From: Proteles cristata cristata
Taxonomy: Eukaryota; Chordata; Mammalia; Carnivora; Hyaenidae
Reading direction: 5' to 3'
Assembly: GCA_017311185.1 (NCBI GenBank)
Contig: JAESUZ010002594.1
Location: 1,364,001-1,428,000, forward strand
DNA length: 64,000 nucleotides
The stretch's first letter is position 1, and every line of letters begins with the position of its first letter. Made by a program: the position numbers and the translations under genes. The notes below the pieces were generated by a model that saw only the letters and a list, made by a program, of their open reading frames with translations, did not search any database and was not told the origin of the DNA. Below, piece by piece: positions 32,655-45,688 of the stretch.

Positions 32655-35600
32655 CAACAAAGGAAACCATACTTTATTAAACTGGAGAACAAAAACATAA
32701 TATTGGGGACAATGAGATTTAAAAAAAAAGAATGGCTAGAAGACAGGCAAGTGCAAGTGGTCACAAGGAAGGGACAAGACGGGTGGGCTGTGGTATCTGG
32801 GCACCTCAAATGTGCAGACGCACACCCCGTCCCCTCGAGCCCCCTTGCACTTCTACCAAAAGCCAATACAATCAGATCTTCAGAGATGTGTCCTGGCCTT
32901 CTTCCTGCAGCCCGTAGCCGGCTTCACCTTCAGCCCTGGACAGTCATGTAGGGTCTTTGCTGGAGAAAACAGATTTTCCAACCATAGGGCTGCTCCACAA
33001 AGCAGCAGTTTCAGCTCCTGAAGAAGTTTTCTCTCCTAGTTGTGCTCACCGCAGAAGCCAGGAGCCCTTGGTCAAAGCCCGAAATCTCAAAGAAAAATGT
33101 CAAACCTTCAGAACTAGTTATTTTATTAAATGATATTAATACACATTTCAAAAGGATTTCATTGTTGTTGCCTCTAAAGCATGTACTTTTGTTTTCCACA
33201 CTGAACACGTGAGAGTATCATTCAACATATCTAATTTAATCTTAACAGGCACCCCCGCTCATTTGAAAAAGGGGAGGGAGGAAAAAAAAAAGGGGGGGGG
33301 AAGCAGTATCTTACAGCGGCTTCAAAACAATTAACAGCTGAAGCTTAATTCTGCATGACCCGGTAACTTCAGGATTGATGGTGAATATTCTGCAATTAGG
33401 AAGTTTAGCATATTCACATTATCCAGATAGGTTAGCTGTACCGTATGTATCACAAACATTGTATTCCTGGGATCGTAAAGGATAAAAGTCCTACTCTCTG
33501 ATCTTTTTACCCTCCCTGGCATCAAATCAAAATCCGTTTATGCTCACCTTTTGGGAGGGCAGAGTGAAACCTGGAGAGGGGCTGTCACCTAGGCTGACTG
33601 GAGAGTAAACTCTCAGTCCCTCAGGACTCGATTTCTGATACTGTCACTGAGTTTTACGCAGTACCAGTGTATTCACAAGCCCCCACCAATTCTCTGTCTG
33701 TGATTTTACAGTGAGCACCAAGGACCATAGTAACAACTTTGTATATTCTGCTTTCATAGAAATCATGTCCTTGCCAAGACACACTATGTTATGCTTTCTT
33801 TAAAAAAAAATCTTGTTTATTATATTTTTAAACTCAGGTTGAAATACAAAAGTCAGAGCATGGGCACGGAGTTTTAAATCACAGACACAGAAAGAATAAA
33901 ACCCCTTTGTTTCATGTTATGAATACCAGAATTGTCTTTTTTGTTTCCCTATATCACATATATACATTGTCGTCTTCATTTACTGCTGTAGACAGATTTC
34001 CTTAAAGTTAACAGCTGACAGTCACATACAAATCCTCATTTCCATCCTGAAACACTCAATGAGGATTTTGTAGCTTAAAAAACAAAACACCCCCACAAAA
34101 GAGCCCCACCCTTCAAAGTCCATCTTTTACACTGTACAACAAGGTCTTCCTTTCATGTATTATTCATCATGCTTTTGTGGACAATTACCCTGCCCCAACA
34201 TTTGGGAAGCCACTTTCCTGACATCCCCACATTTTCTGATAAAATCAAATGGTCAGAGAGCCTTTTCAAGTAAATGCTACTTTTAGCTTAAACAAGAGCA
34301 GCAGCAAGAATTCACATTCTTTTACTCTAAAATGAAAAACATCCCACTTCATTTCTGCAAATAAAAAAAAATCAATTTCGGTTTTGAGTCAATTAAAACT
34401 CTCCTTTCCCCTCCCCCACCCCTCCCCTTCCTCTTGCTCACACTTTTCCCTTACACAAATGTCTCAGGACTCAACGTAACTATATTGTTTCTTTGCTTTG
34501 CTACACTATATACCCCAGCCCACACACAAGGTCACGGCATCATACATTTTTGTGGGGGAGAGCTACAGGGCAGAATGTTTCGAGAGGGTCAAAGACAGAA
34601 CAGGCTGGTTTCAGACCAGAAATCCATCAGGAGATGAAGGACTTGCAGCCTCCTAACCACAGAACACATGGTAAGCCCTAATAAATAACATGGAATAAGT
34701 TACACAAGAATTCCCGAACTGTGACGCACACCTGGTTCAAGCTGCTCTTGATCTGAAAAGCACGTTTATGCTGACACAAAGAATCCTCTCTGTCACTATG
34801 TTGTCCATCTCCCCTTCTTTAGTATTTCGCTAGAGGAATCCAAAGCAATCCCTATACTTCCTGCAGCTCTATACTCACTTGGAAGAAAATATGAAACTTG
34901 CTAGGATCCCCTAAAAAAAGAACACATATTGTTTTTACTCATCTAGTTGGATGTTACCAGTGTGTATACGTTGGGGTAAGACACTAAATAATATAAAATA
35001 ATAGCAAAGCAGTATTTGCTTTTCAGCGTTCCTTGATATAAAGTTATAAACACTCAAAGTGTACGGATTGTCTTCTTTCCCCAGTACTAGTTGCGGAAAT
35101 ATAAAGAAGCCTTTCAGTTTGGGGAGAAGGAAAGCCTGCCATTCTCGGGTAAAATGACTAAGGGCAGAAACATTATTTCCTGGAGGGAGTGGAAGGTGAG
35201 GATAAGGCTTGAGCCTTGAAATGTGACAGGCTGCTAGCTGTAGAATGGGGTAAATTTGGATTCTCAGGCCCTCCTGGTTCTCTGTAAAGATATGTATACC
35301 CGCTTGTCACTGAAACACTCCTGAAAAGGTATAATGTATGCAAAGATGCTATTCAACCCCCTCCTTGGAAATACCAAGAACGGGGGTAAATACAGGCCTA
35401 GGGCAAGGAGGAAAGAAAGATACAGGCCAATAGTCCCCTTTCCCTGCTACTTCACCTTTGCTGAAAACCATCAACAAGTATCACTTACATGTGGGAGGCA
35501 CCATGGTAAAAATGTCTACCTCTTACATTAAAAAATTCAGGAATAAGATTCCAGTTGCGCCTTTATATCACTTGTCAACTGTAGTGACTTTTCTTCCTGA

Positions 35601-36522
35601 CCAAAGCAGACGTGAAAACTGAGAGAAAAAGTCGATCAAGAAAGAAAAGCAGGAAGCATGGGCACGGTGCAGGACACGCCAAACTACAAAAGTCTCCCAT
35701 CCTTGTTCATGAGTGATGGGCAGGTCACACAGCACCATTAATGGTTCCTTTCTCTAACTCCACATTGGAATCACCTTGTTTTAACCCGGAGATTATATTT
35801 AACCCCTTCTCTTTCATTCCAAGGATGAAGAGGAGTAACATTTACTAGTATCGAAGGACACCTGTATCTCCGCAAAGTTAATGACAGTTCTTTAGACGAG
35901 GCTTAAAAAAAAAAAAAGATTTTAGGAGAAAGGTAAAGAACCCAACTTCAATAGGTCTTTAAAAACAAAACAAAACAAACTTGAAAGGTCCACAGCCTCC
36001 CACCTATTTCCCTCTGTGACATCTCTCGGCTTGTCAGCAGGGCACAGAGCATACAGGAAAGGGAGCCAAGCCGGTCTCCATAGTTGCTCAACGGGAGAGA
36101 GGGGGACAGGAATCCTCCCATTGACTACCTGATAAGCCAAGCCCAAATAACATCCCAACATTGCACGTTATTCTCTGTACTGATGGAAGTTTTATTTCAA
36201 ATGTAATACTCTTCAGTAAATGGGGTAAGACTTGTTTTCCTCCCCACCCCTCAACCCCCCAGCCAAATGGAGTGGCTTTGGTTGTGTTTCTTTGCCCCCC
36301 ACCCTCTATAAAATACAAGTAGCCTGGGTAAGTGCAGTGGAAGAGTGGACTGGATGGGATAGTGAAATGCAAGCATGTATGACTTTTTAATTTGGAAGGG
36401 AGGCCCTTTGTCATTAAAAAATAATAAATCAAAGGAAGGAAAACAAATAAAAACAATAATAAACCAAACTCCTACTTCCAATGCTCTCTAGACTGTCCAA
36501 AATGCTTTTCCCTTGGTTTCCA
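32655..36522 (-). other. RPRD2: RPRD2 3' UTR
   Basis: Runs from the stop codon to the AATAAA at 32673-32678 without interruption. The ~3.9-kb length agrees with the long human RPRD2 3' UTR. AT-rich, no SINE or L1, no competing gene. Several AATAAA/ATTAAA-like hexamers could allow shorter forms. Confidence 0.8.
32673..32678 (-). terminator. RPRD2: RPRD2 distal poly(A) signal AATAAA
   Basis: TTTATT on the plus strand within CATACTTTATTAAACTGG. Gives a 3' UTR of the expected length. Confidence 0.7.
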
Positions 36523-39299
36523 TCAGTACCTGGGAGGGAAGAATGGGCGTTTTGGTGCAAAGAACGGAGGGCCCCTAGCAAACGGTGGCCTGGGTCTCTT
36601 TAGACTGTGGAATGGGTCTCTGCTGAGAAAAGGTTCCCTAGGCCGAAAGTCTGGCCGGGGATTCCGCAAAATCATACCACTCCGGTTGATGGCGTCGCGG
36701 TGTGAGGGACCCAGGTGGGGGCCACTGCTGCTGTTGCTGCCCCCCCCACCTCCTCCTCCATGGGCTGGGCCCAGGTGCTCCAGAGAATGGGAGGGTAGGC
36801 TGAGGCTCTCTCGTACACGGCTAAGGCCAGGGCCGTTGAGGTCCCGTTGGGTGGGGCCCCCATGGTCCCTGGGTCCTGGGAGCACCCCAAAATGCTCAGC
36901 CAGGGTCCCTTGAAGAAGGGAACTATGGTCCTTGGGAAACACTGCCACAGCCCCCGCCACTCCGTGCTCTGCCAGTGGTGGGGCTGGGAAGGGCACGACC
37001 CCAGAGTGGTCAACGGGGGGTGGAGGAGGAGGTGGAGCAGAAAAGGGACCACCACTCCCACCACTGCCGCTATGTTCCCCAGGGGGGGGAGGAGGGGGTG
37101 GGGCGGGGAAAGGAACTCCGCTGTGCTCTCCCGGAGGAGGGGGTGGGGCAGCATGGGCCAGGGCCGCCTCCTTTGTGAAGGGGTTCGAAAGATCCACGGT
37201 GGGTAGATGAGTGGGTGCCTCTCGAGAGAAGATACCACCGTGATCCTTAGGAGGGGCAGGCGGGGCAGGCGATGGCCCCACTGGCTCTCTCTGGAAGGGT
37301 GTCCCATGTTCCAAGGGGGATGGGGGGAGATGATGCTCAAATGTTGAGTTGAAACTGTTGGAACGGAAGCTGCCGACACTTTCCTGAAATGGGGGTGCCC
37401 GTTCCTTGTACGGTGCCGCTTTAAAGCCAGTGAGGCCTCCGCTGCCCCCACCCCCAAGGGACGCCAACTCAGAGGCACTGGTGGGGCCATTGTCAAAGGA
37501 GCTGCCTGAGGTGCTCAGATCAAACCAACCCACCCTGGAAGCCTCGCGCCCGTGTCCTCTATTTCCCTTCCCAGGAACTCGGACGGACTCTACGGTCTGT
37601 ATCGGCTCCCCCGACATCCTCCTATTGGACGCATTATGATAACCCAAGGTTTCTATGGGGGCCCCCTTCTCTTCAGTGCTGTCAGGCAAGTCTAAGCAGG
37701 AGGAGGACACTCGGGTTTCTATGCGGTAGTGCTCTTCTTGCTGCTGTTGCTGCTCAGTGGCCGTCAGGCTGGGCTGGGCGAGGTTTGGGAGACCGACACC
37801 ATCACCTGAAGTGCCCTTGCTGGGGGCCTGGCCAAAATGCTTATCGTCTGAGGGCTTTCGTGAGGCATTTTTAAGCATATTCTTAAACTCAATCGTCGAC
37901 GTGGTGGAAATGGTGGGGGCCAGGACTTTCTCCACGCCTGGTGTGGGTGGGTGGCCCGTGGGAGCAGCAAGGGTATTCTGCGGAGAGAAAAGGGAACGAT
38001 GTGGGACTGGGTGAGGAGGGTCTGGGTACTGCTTCTGTGGCAACCCGAGGTGGCCAGTGGTAGACTGAGACAAGCTATTGTGGTTGGAGTCAGGGGTGAA
38101 AAATGAATCATTCTTACTCGGTGACGGTGACCGGTCAGACCCCGGTTCACTCCCTCTTATGCTGAAGGCACCAAAGAGCCCGGGGGAAGAGGAGAGACGG
38201 TCACAATTCTCACTAGAGTCCAGGAGGGCCCTTACAGATGGAGGGAAGGCAGACTTTACCCCACATTCTTGGGCCCTGTGGCTATAGCTGGAGAGGATCG
38301 GCTGGTATCCAGTGGTATCAGAGAGCTTGCTTGCCTTCAGGATAGACTTGGCTGGCTTCTTCTCTAGGTTCATCATGGCACACGGTGGAGGCCCTGAGTA
38401 TTCAAAATCGCGGTAATCCTCATCTTCCTGGAAAGAAGTATCCGGATAGAACTTCTCCTGTGAAGAGTCCATCAGGGAAGATGGTCTCTCCATTCCATCC
38501 GAAGGCTGCTTATAGGGTGAATCACTGCCCAGGCCAAAAGGTCGATACACAGACACAGAATTGGAGAGCTCCCGGGGGTAGCTTTCCTCTCTCCCAGAGG
38601 GGGGCGATCTTGTACTGCTGGGTGTCGAGGACCCAGGGCTAATGATCTTAGAAAGCAGGGACATGGTATCCACACTGCTGGATGTGGGCTTGTCCATCAT
38701 CTCATCCTGGGTGGGCGTCCCACTCCGTTCGTCCCGCACAGGGGTTCCGTCAATGTTGTCGACTGACGTGCTGGTAGGGCCGCGCTGGAAGTCTGAGGGG
38801 TGGCTTTCTGCGGGGGCACTGGAGCCCAAGCTGCTCAGGATAGGGATGTTTAAGTTTAAGCCACTGAAACCAGGATTACCTTTTAAGAAGTTGTGGATCT
38901 TCATTTCCAGGCTTGGAGAGGTGGACTCAGACTCCAGCTTTGGCTTGGACATCTCTGAAGACTGGCACATGGCAACTTCAGCAGGTGGGGCGGCAGGGCT
39001 CGTACTGTGGGTTCCTGTAAACCCCATAGAGTTGGATGGTAGCTTAAAAGTAGTGCTTGGGAGCCCTGGGCTTTGCCCCATTGAGGCCTTGCTAGCTGAT
39101 GTAGAAGAGACTTCGGAAGCGGATGAATTAGGAGAATAGTTGAAGCTTTTAGGAATGAAGGATTGGGTACTGGAGGACAGACTTCTTCCTTTTATGCTGG
39201 AGACAGTGGTGGTGGCAGGGGAAGCGGGCGTGCTCTGGGACGCAGCCTCACTGGCTGGGCCTGGGTTCCCAGTAACGCTCTGAAGTAAAGATGACAGGC
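36523..39299 (-). CDS. RPRD2: RPRD2 last exon (2,777 nt)
   Basis: Starts GLSSLLQSVTGNPGPASEAA with a split Gly codon after TGTTTCTGCAG and ends FFPPRY-TGA. Encodes about 925 residues of disordered, Ser/Pro-rich sequence, a five-residue Q run before EEHYRIETRV, Gly runs (LGGGGSGGL and eight G before SNSSSG), and proline tracts separated by GEHSG/VDHSG at 36960-37150. The 274-codon frame at 36672-37496 is a shadow of this exon. Confidence 0.97.
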
Positions 39300-42200
39300 C
39301 TGCAGAAACAGAGATTAGAGGAGTTACAAAGAACAACTGCCTGCCTTCCAATAAAAACAATGTAGGCCCATCGGGTATTCTCATTCATTCCAGCAGGGAC
39401 CAGACAGGCGTTAAAGTATGAGGCCAAAGGGAATCCAGACCAAACAAGCAACGGCTAAATGTCATAGAAAATACTGGACCTATTTCTCAATATAAAGAGA
39501 GCAAATTACTGAAATGTTTCTAGCACAGTCATCAAACAAGTCCAACATGGCACAATAAAAGGCAACAGGAAAGGGGAGATTTCAGTGTCAGAATCATTCA
39601 TAGTTTCAACAAGACAAAGCGGGAAAAGAAAGGAGGCAAAAACATCCGTAAAATAACACTTTAAGCCAGTATTTCTTAATGTTTGATCTGTGGAACTGTT
39701 TCTCTAAATGCAAACAGATATTCCTTTCTAGCCTCCACAACTGTTTCTAGTAAGTTAATGAACACTGTTATTCTCAAGAGAAAGATCGCATATGCACAAT
39801 GCTGAAATTTATTTGAACAAGACACTTTTTTCAAACATCTCCTGCTAGACTCTGGGGCAACCATGGTTTAGCTAACATTTTTTAGTTGTAAAATGTAGCA
39901 ACAGTAAACATACAAACACACACCACAAAGACTTACAAAGCTAGATCATCTTATAGCTTGGAAAATTCAAGAATTATTCATCTACCCAAGCTGACACTGA
40001 TGAGATTCAACCCTACTCACTGATAGACAAAACCTCAGAAGCTCTAAGAAAGAATTCTCTGGGGCAAAGGCTGAAGTCCACCAAAGCAAACTGCTCCTGT
40101 AGAAAATTCTCATTAGAAAAATACTTGACAAAGAGATAATAGGAGGCCCTATAAATTCAATCAGATTTTAGAAAATTTACCCAATTTCTGGTCATAAATG
40201 AAAACCTTTTGTGCATACTTCACCCAAATGGATAGCTTTTAGTCGTACACTAAAACTGTTCCTTCATAATGGTGTGATGAAAGAAAACAGTATTTCATAT
40301 GGTACTTAACGTTTCTTCAAAATTTCAATTTTAATACATATTTACTAAGAGACTTAAGCTCTGAAGAATTCTGAGGTTGCTCCATCCTTGGGACATTCGT
40401 AACTGCCATCTACTTCTATATAATGGCTTATGATTTTTATGGCTATCCACTATTCACTAATATCTGAATAATTCAAATAATATTTCAATTTTCCTCCTGG
40501 GGAAAACAAAACAAAACAAAACATGTTTCATTTCCAAAAAGTTCTCTGGTTATAGAACTTTCCCCTTATAACAGTTTGCTTTAATTTTAGCAGCCACTGT
40601 TCATACCAAAATCAGAAGTCCTCCAGCACCAGAATATATGATGTCATGATTTTTAAAGAGATATTTCAGCAGATCTTTCAGATACTTCCAAAAGATCACC
40701 TTGTTAAGCCAGACATTACTCAGATTTCTGATAATAGGGGAGAGTCTCTTATCATTAAATATTTTTCTTCAACCTTTTTATATTTAAATGTACTTATTTC
40801 AGAGACAGCGAGAGTGAGCACGCTGTCGGCAGAGCCTGACTTGTGAGGTCATGAGCTGAGCTGAAATCCAGAGTGAGACGCTTAACCAACTGAGCCACCC
40901 GTGCGCCCCTGACTTTATTCAATCCTACGAGGCCATACTCCATGGGACCTTTTGCCCACTGAAGTCATTCTTTTGTGTTGAAAATCTGTCACTAGTGGCT
41001 GTGGGTGACACAATCAGAGCAAAGTGCTAAGAGATTCCTGAGAGTCTCTGCAGGTGTTTAAAAATGCTTCTATTTAAGTTGTTAGACAAAGGTTTTTTTT
41101 TTTTAATGTTTTATTTATTTCTAGGAGAGAGAAGACAGCGTGAACAGGGGAGGGTCAGAGAGAGAGGGAGTCACAGACTGAAACAGGCTCCAGGCTCCGA
41201 GCTGGCAGTCAGCACAGAGCCCGACGCGGGGCTCGAACCCACGAACCGCGAGATCATGACCTGAGCGAAAGTCGGACGCTTAACCGACTAAGCCACCCAG
41301 GTGCCCCAGGTTTTTCTTTTTAAGTCAAGAATTCCACTTTCTACAAGGAAATGATGAAGTACCCAGTTACTCCACAAAGATGGTTTTCTGGGGTCCCCAG
41401 AAACCAATTCTGTTAGAACACCTAGCTCTGTTCACATTCTGCCTGATGAGAAAGCCCACATGCTGTGGGTGCAATCACCTACTGAAAGAAAAAGCTGTAA
41501 GTATTATTAACATCCCCTGGAGGCTCCTGGTTGAGAACTCTGATACAGAGTTAAATTGCTATACTGAAGATACCGCTCTGGTATTTGTAATTCATCGCAT
41601 TAATTATACCGAGGTGCTAAATAAAGATTGTGTTGGTGTCTGGAGGTTTTGAGAAGCAGAGTAGGTAAGTTTTATGAAAAAAATGTTAGAAGCAGTTTTA
41701 GACACAACACAGATAATTAACACAGTTGAACAGAGAGGCTGAAATGAGCTAGAGATTATGCCTACAAACAGAGGCCTCCAGAGTAAGACCTAAAAAAAGA
41801 AAACCGTGTCTCATAGGAGTTTTGAGAGTAGACTGACCTTTCCTACCGTCTGGAGCTTTGGTTAACATTAGAAATGTAAGCCTCCACATGCACTAACCAG
41901 TACTAAGAGCCGGAACAAATGCGGCCCCGGGAGGGCTCCTGGCGTAGGGGAGGAGTCCCGGAGTCCAGGCAAGAAATCTGGCTTTTGGTCTCAACTCATC
42001 ACTGACTAGATAAATTCGGACCTGAAGCAGGTCGCCTCAACCCACTGAGCCTTACTCTCCTCACCTGAAAAGGAGTGGATTAGATTAGACGGTATTTTGT
42101 CTCTTTCAGATCTGACATTTTATAATTCTATGACCGCCAACTTGTAGATGAAAAACACTGAGAAGATAATGAATTGGCTATATGATACATGTCATAGCTC

Positions 42201-44137
42201 CAGATTCTTCAGAATTGGAACCCAGAATTAAACCAGAGACAGACACTCACAACACGATCCCCTGGCACACGTCTGCCTACCTTGCAGTGCAGGGGCTGAC
42301 TGCGTCTGTGTTTTGGAAAGAGCAGACAGAATGCTCTCTGGAGTGATCTCCACCTTTGAGAGTATATTTGCCAGAGGGTTGTGAGCCGGCGTTGGGGCAG
42401 GCGCAGGTGTTTTCAGGCCGCTGCTGAGGTTGCTGGGGCTTGTAGGAGTTCCTGGAGAAGGTCTTGATGCAGGACTGACCCCTAGTGGCAGAAAGATTAA
42501 CTCAACAAAATGCGATTCAAATCGACCATTGCATTCACCATACTTTTCCACTCACTCAAAGAAGTTTGGTATGTTTAACAACAGAAAGGCTTCTGTGATG
42601 GGATCCACAAACAGAGCATATCATGGCTCGGACAAAGGAAAAAATATGAAAATTAGGTTAAAATCCATTCCTGTCTACTTGGAACACCTCTGGGGTAAAT
42701 AAGTATTAAGGTGTTTTTTTAGATTTTTTAGTTTTGAGAGCCAAAAGACTTAAGGACCTACTTCTTTTTTCTCTACCAAATGGAATCTACCCCACAGAGT
42801 CTTATAGGTGTTCAATAAATACTATTGGCTCACTACGATCAACTGTATATATAATTGTATATATAACTCAACCCACTGCATAATTCTATGTGATTAATAC
42901 ATCATTTACTTTTGAAATGGTCTTTAAAATGAGATTATATAAGCAACTTCCTTCACATCTTTACATTTTATTTATTTAAAAAATGTTTAAATGTTTTATT
43001 TATTTCTGAACGAGAGAGAGAGCGAGCGAGCAGGGGAGGGTCAGAGAGAGAGGGAGACACAAAATCCGAAACAGACTCCAGGCTCTGAGCTGGCTGTCAG
43101 CACAGAGCCCGACGCAGGGCCCGAACCCATGAACCGTCAGATCATGACCTGAGCTGAAGTGAGACGCTCAACCGACTGAACCACCCAGGTGCCCAATATT
43201 TATTTATTTTTTAAAGCAAGCTCCATGTCCAACATGGGGCTTGAACTCATGACCCTGAGGTCAAGAGTCCCATGCTCTGTGAACTTAGCCAGCCAGGTGC
43301 TCCCACATCTTTATATTTTATTTAAAACACTTTGCTAATTTTTAGTTCAGAAAAAAAGTATATAATAAAAATAAGAGAAAATTTTTGAATGACAAAAAAT
43401 ATGAATAGGTAGGATATTTCACAAAGAAAAATAAAAATGAAAAAAGTTTTACCCACACTGTTAATTAAAAAAAAAAGGAAATTAAAACAAATTATTATTA
43501 TTTTTAGTAATCTCTATATTCAACGTGGGACTTCAACTCACAAGCCTGAGATGAAGAGTTGTATGCTTGAGGCACCAAGCTTGATTTAGTCGGTGGGGTG
43601 TGCAACTCTTGATCTCAGGGTTGTGGGTTTGAGCCCCATGTTGGATGTAGAGATTACTTACAAAAATTTTTTTTAATGTTTTATTTATTTCTAAGAGACA
43701 GAGAGAGACAGCATGAGCAAGGGAGGGTCAGAGAGAGAGGGAGATACAGAATCTGAAACAGGCTCCAGGCTCTGAGCTAGCTGTCAGCACAGAGCCTGAT
43801 GCGGGGCTCAAACCCATGGACCGTGAGATCATGACCTAAGCTGAAGTCGGACGCTTAACTGATTGAGCCACCCAGGTGCCCCTCTACTTGAGTTTATTTT
43901 CACTAAAATTCCTATGAAGAAAAAGCCCTATATACTCATCAACCATTTAGGAAGGGTTGTGCATAGATTTTAGCATCAAGGTTGTTCATTAGAGTATTCC
44001 TTAAAACAGTGAAAAACTGCAAACATACCAGATGTCTAATTATTATAGAGTTAAATTCATATACAATATGCTTCAATTATTCAAAGAAAAACTATTAGAA
44101 ATATGTAATCTACCAAAACTTTCACACACGCGCGCGC

Positions 44138-44183
<46 letters not shown>

Positions 44184-45628
44184 GTAAGGTTAGACACACC
44201 TGGTGTCTTTCAGGGTAGAAGGACTGCAGATATTCATTTTAATACCTTATTTTCTTATTTTTCTATAATGACTATGTATTGGTTTTATTTTTCAATTTAA
44301 AAAGTCACTGTTAATTTAAGAAAAAAATCAACAACAATCTCAGACTGATGGTTCACTTGGAAAGATAAAAATAAGCCTTTTAGCTTCTCTGTGGGGCTTA
44401 CTTACCAGTATTTTTCATGACTGATGTCAGGCTGCTAAGGATGGAACTGATCTTTGCCAGGTCCACATTAGCCAGGTTTGGCAAAGCCAATGCTGGAGAA
44501 GGGGACAGAAGAGAAGTATTCACAGGCTTCGGAAGAGGTGGCGTTGCTGTCATGGTCACAGGCACTGGGGTACATGAAGAGGCCTTTGAGACACTTTCTG
44601 TTGGCTTTGCAGGTGCAGCAGTGGATGCGGCTGACTTCTCCACAGGTTTCTCCTTCCTGTCCTCTACTGTGTAAGGAAAAGAGGTGAGACTACATTACTG
44701 CCTTCCAGACTTGACCTCCTGTATGAAACATGTCCTAGTATTTGCTGATTTGGGAGTATCAAGCACGATGCTTTAGAGAAAAATCATTCACTCCCTTCAC
44801 GCTTTTAATATAAGTCCTGCTCTTTATGTTCCTCCTCACCTTCAATACTTGCTTAAAATAAGTTTCCCAAATTCATTTTCTATCTGTTCAAAGATTTCTT
44901 TGCATTTTCTTAGTATTTGTGTATTAAATTTGTACATTTCTGGGTTCCTGTTATTTGGTACACATGTGTTCTTTTAGTTACAATATTTATAGTCATAAAT
45001 TATCCTGTCTTTTCTTCTCCATAAACCTGAGAGCTTTCTAAGACATAGAAACTTATGCATTAAATCCAACAAAACTCCAACTGCCTAATAAGAATAATTT
45101 TATAAAAGCCGGGATGTCAGAGAAACAATGCACGAATCCAGGTTGTTTGTATGCATGTGTATACATGCTGGTTACTATGTATTTAATCTCTACACCCAAC
45201 AGGGAGCTGAAACTCCTGACCTCAAGATCAAGAGTCACATGCTCTTCTGACTGAGCCAGCCAGGTGCCCGAGAGCCTGGGAGACTTTTCACTCAGTGTGG
45301 AGCTTGAACTCACCACCCCCAAGGTCAAGAGACACAGGCCTACTGACAGAGCCAGCCAGGTGTCCCCAGGTTAATTTTGAAATTGTGGTTAATGGGGGCG
45401 CCTGGGTGGCTTAGTCGGTTAAACGTCCGACTTTCACTTAGGTCATGATCTCGCGGTTCGTGGGTTGGAGCCCCGTGTCGGGCTCTGTGCTGACTGCCAG
45501 CTCAGAGCCTGGAGCCTATTTCAGAGTCTGTGTCTCTCTCTCTCTGACCCTCCCCTGCTCACGCTGTCTCTCTCTCTCCTAGAAATAAATAAAAAATATT
45601 TAAAAGAAAAGAAAAGAAAAGAAAAGAA

Positions 45629-45688
<60 letters not shown>

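Larger units (their letters stand above)
39300..42280. other. RPRD2: RPRD2 intron 10
   Basis: GT-AG intron. Mostly unique AT-rich sequence, SINE-free up to about 40.78 kb, then two reverse SINEs and a MIR. No further exon was seen. Confidence 0.75.

Noticed and set aside
36672..37496. 274-codon reverse frame and plus-strand frames opposite the RPRD2 last exon
   Set aside because: Out-of-frame shadows of a Pro/Gly-rich coding exon that is fully explained by RPRD2.
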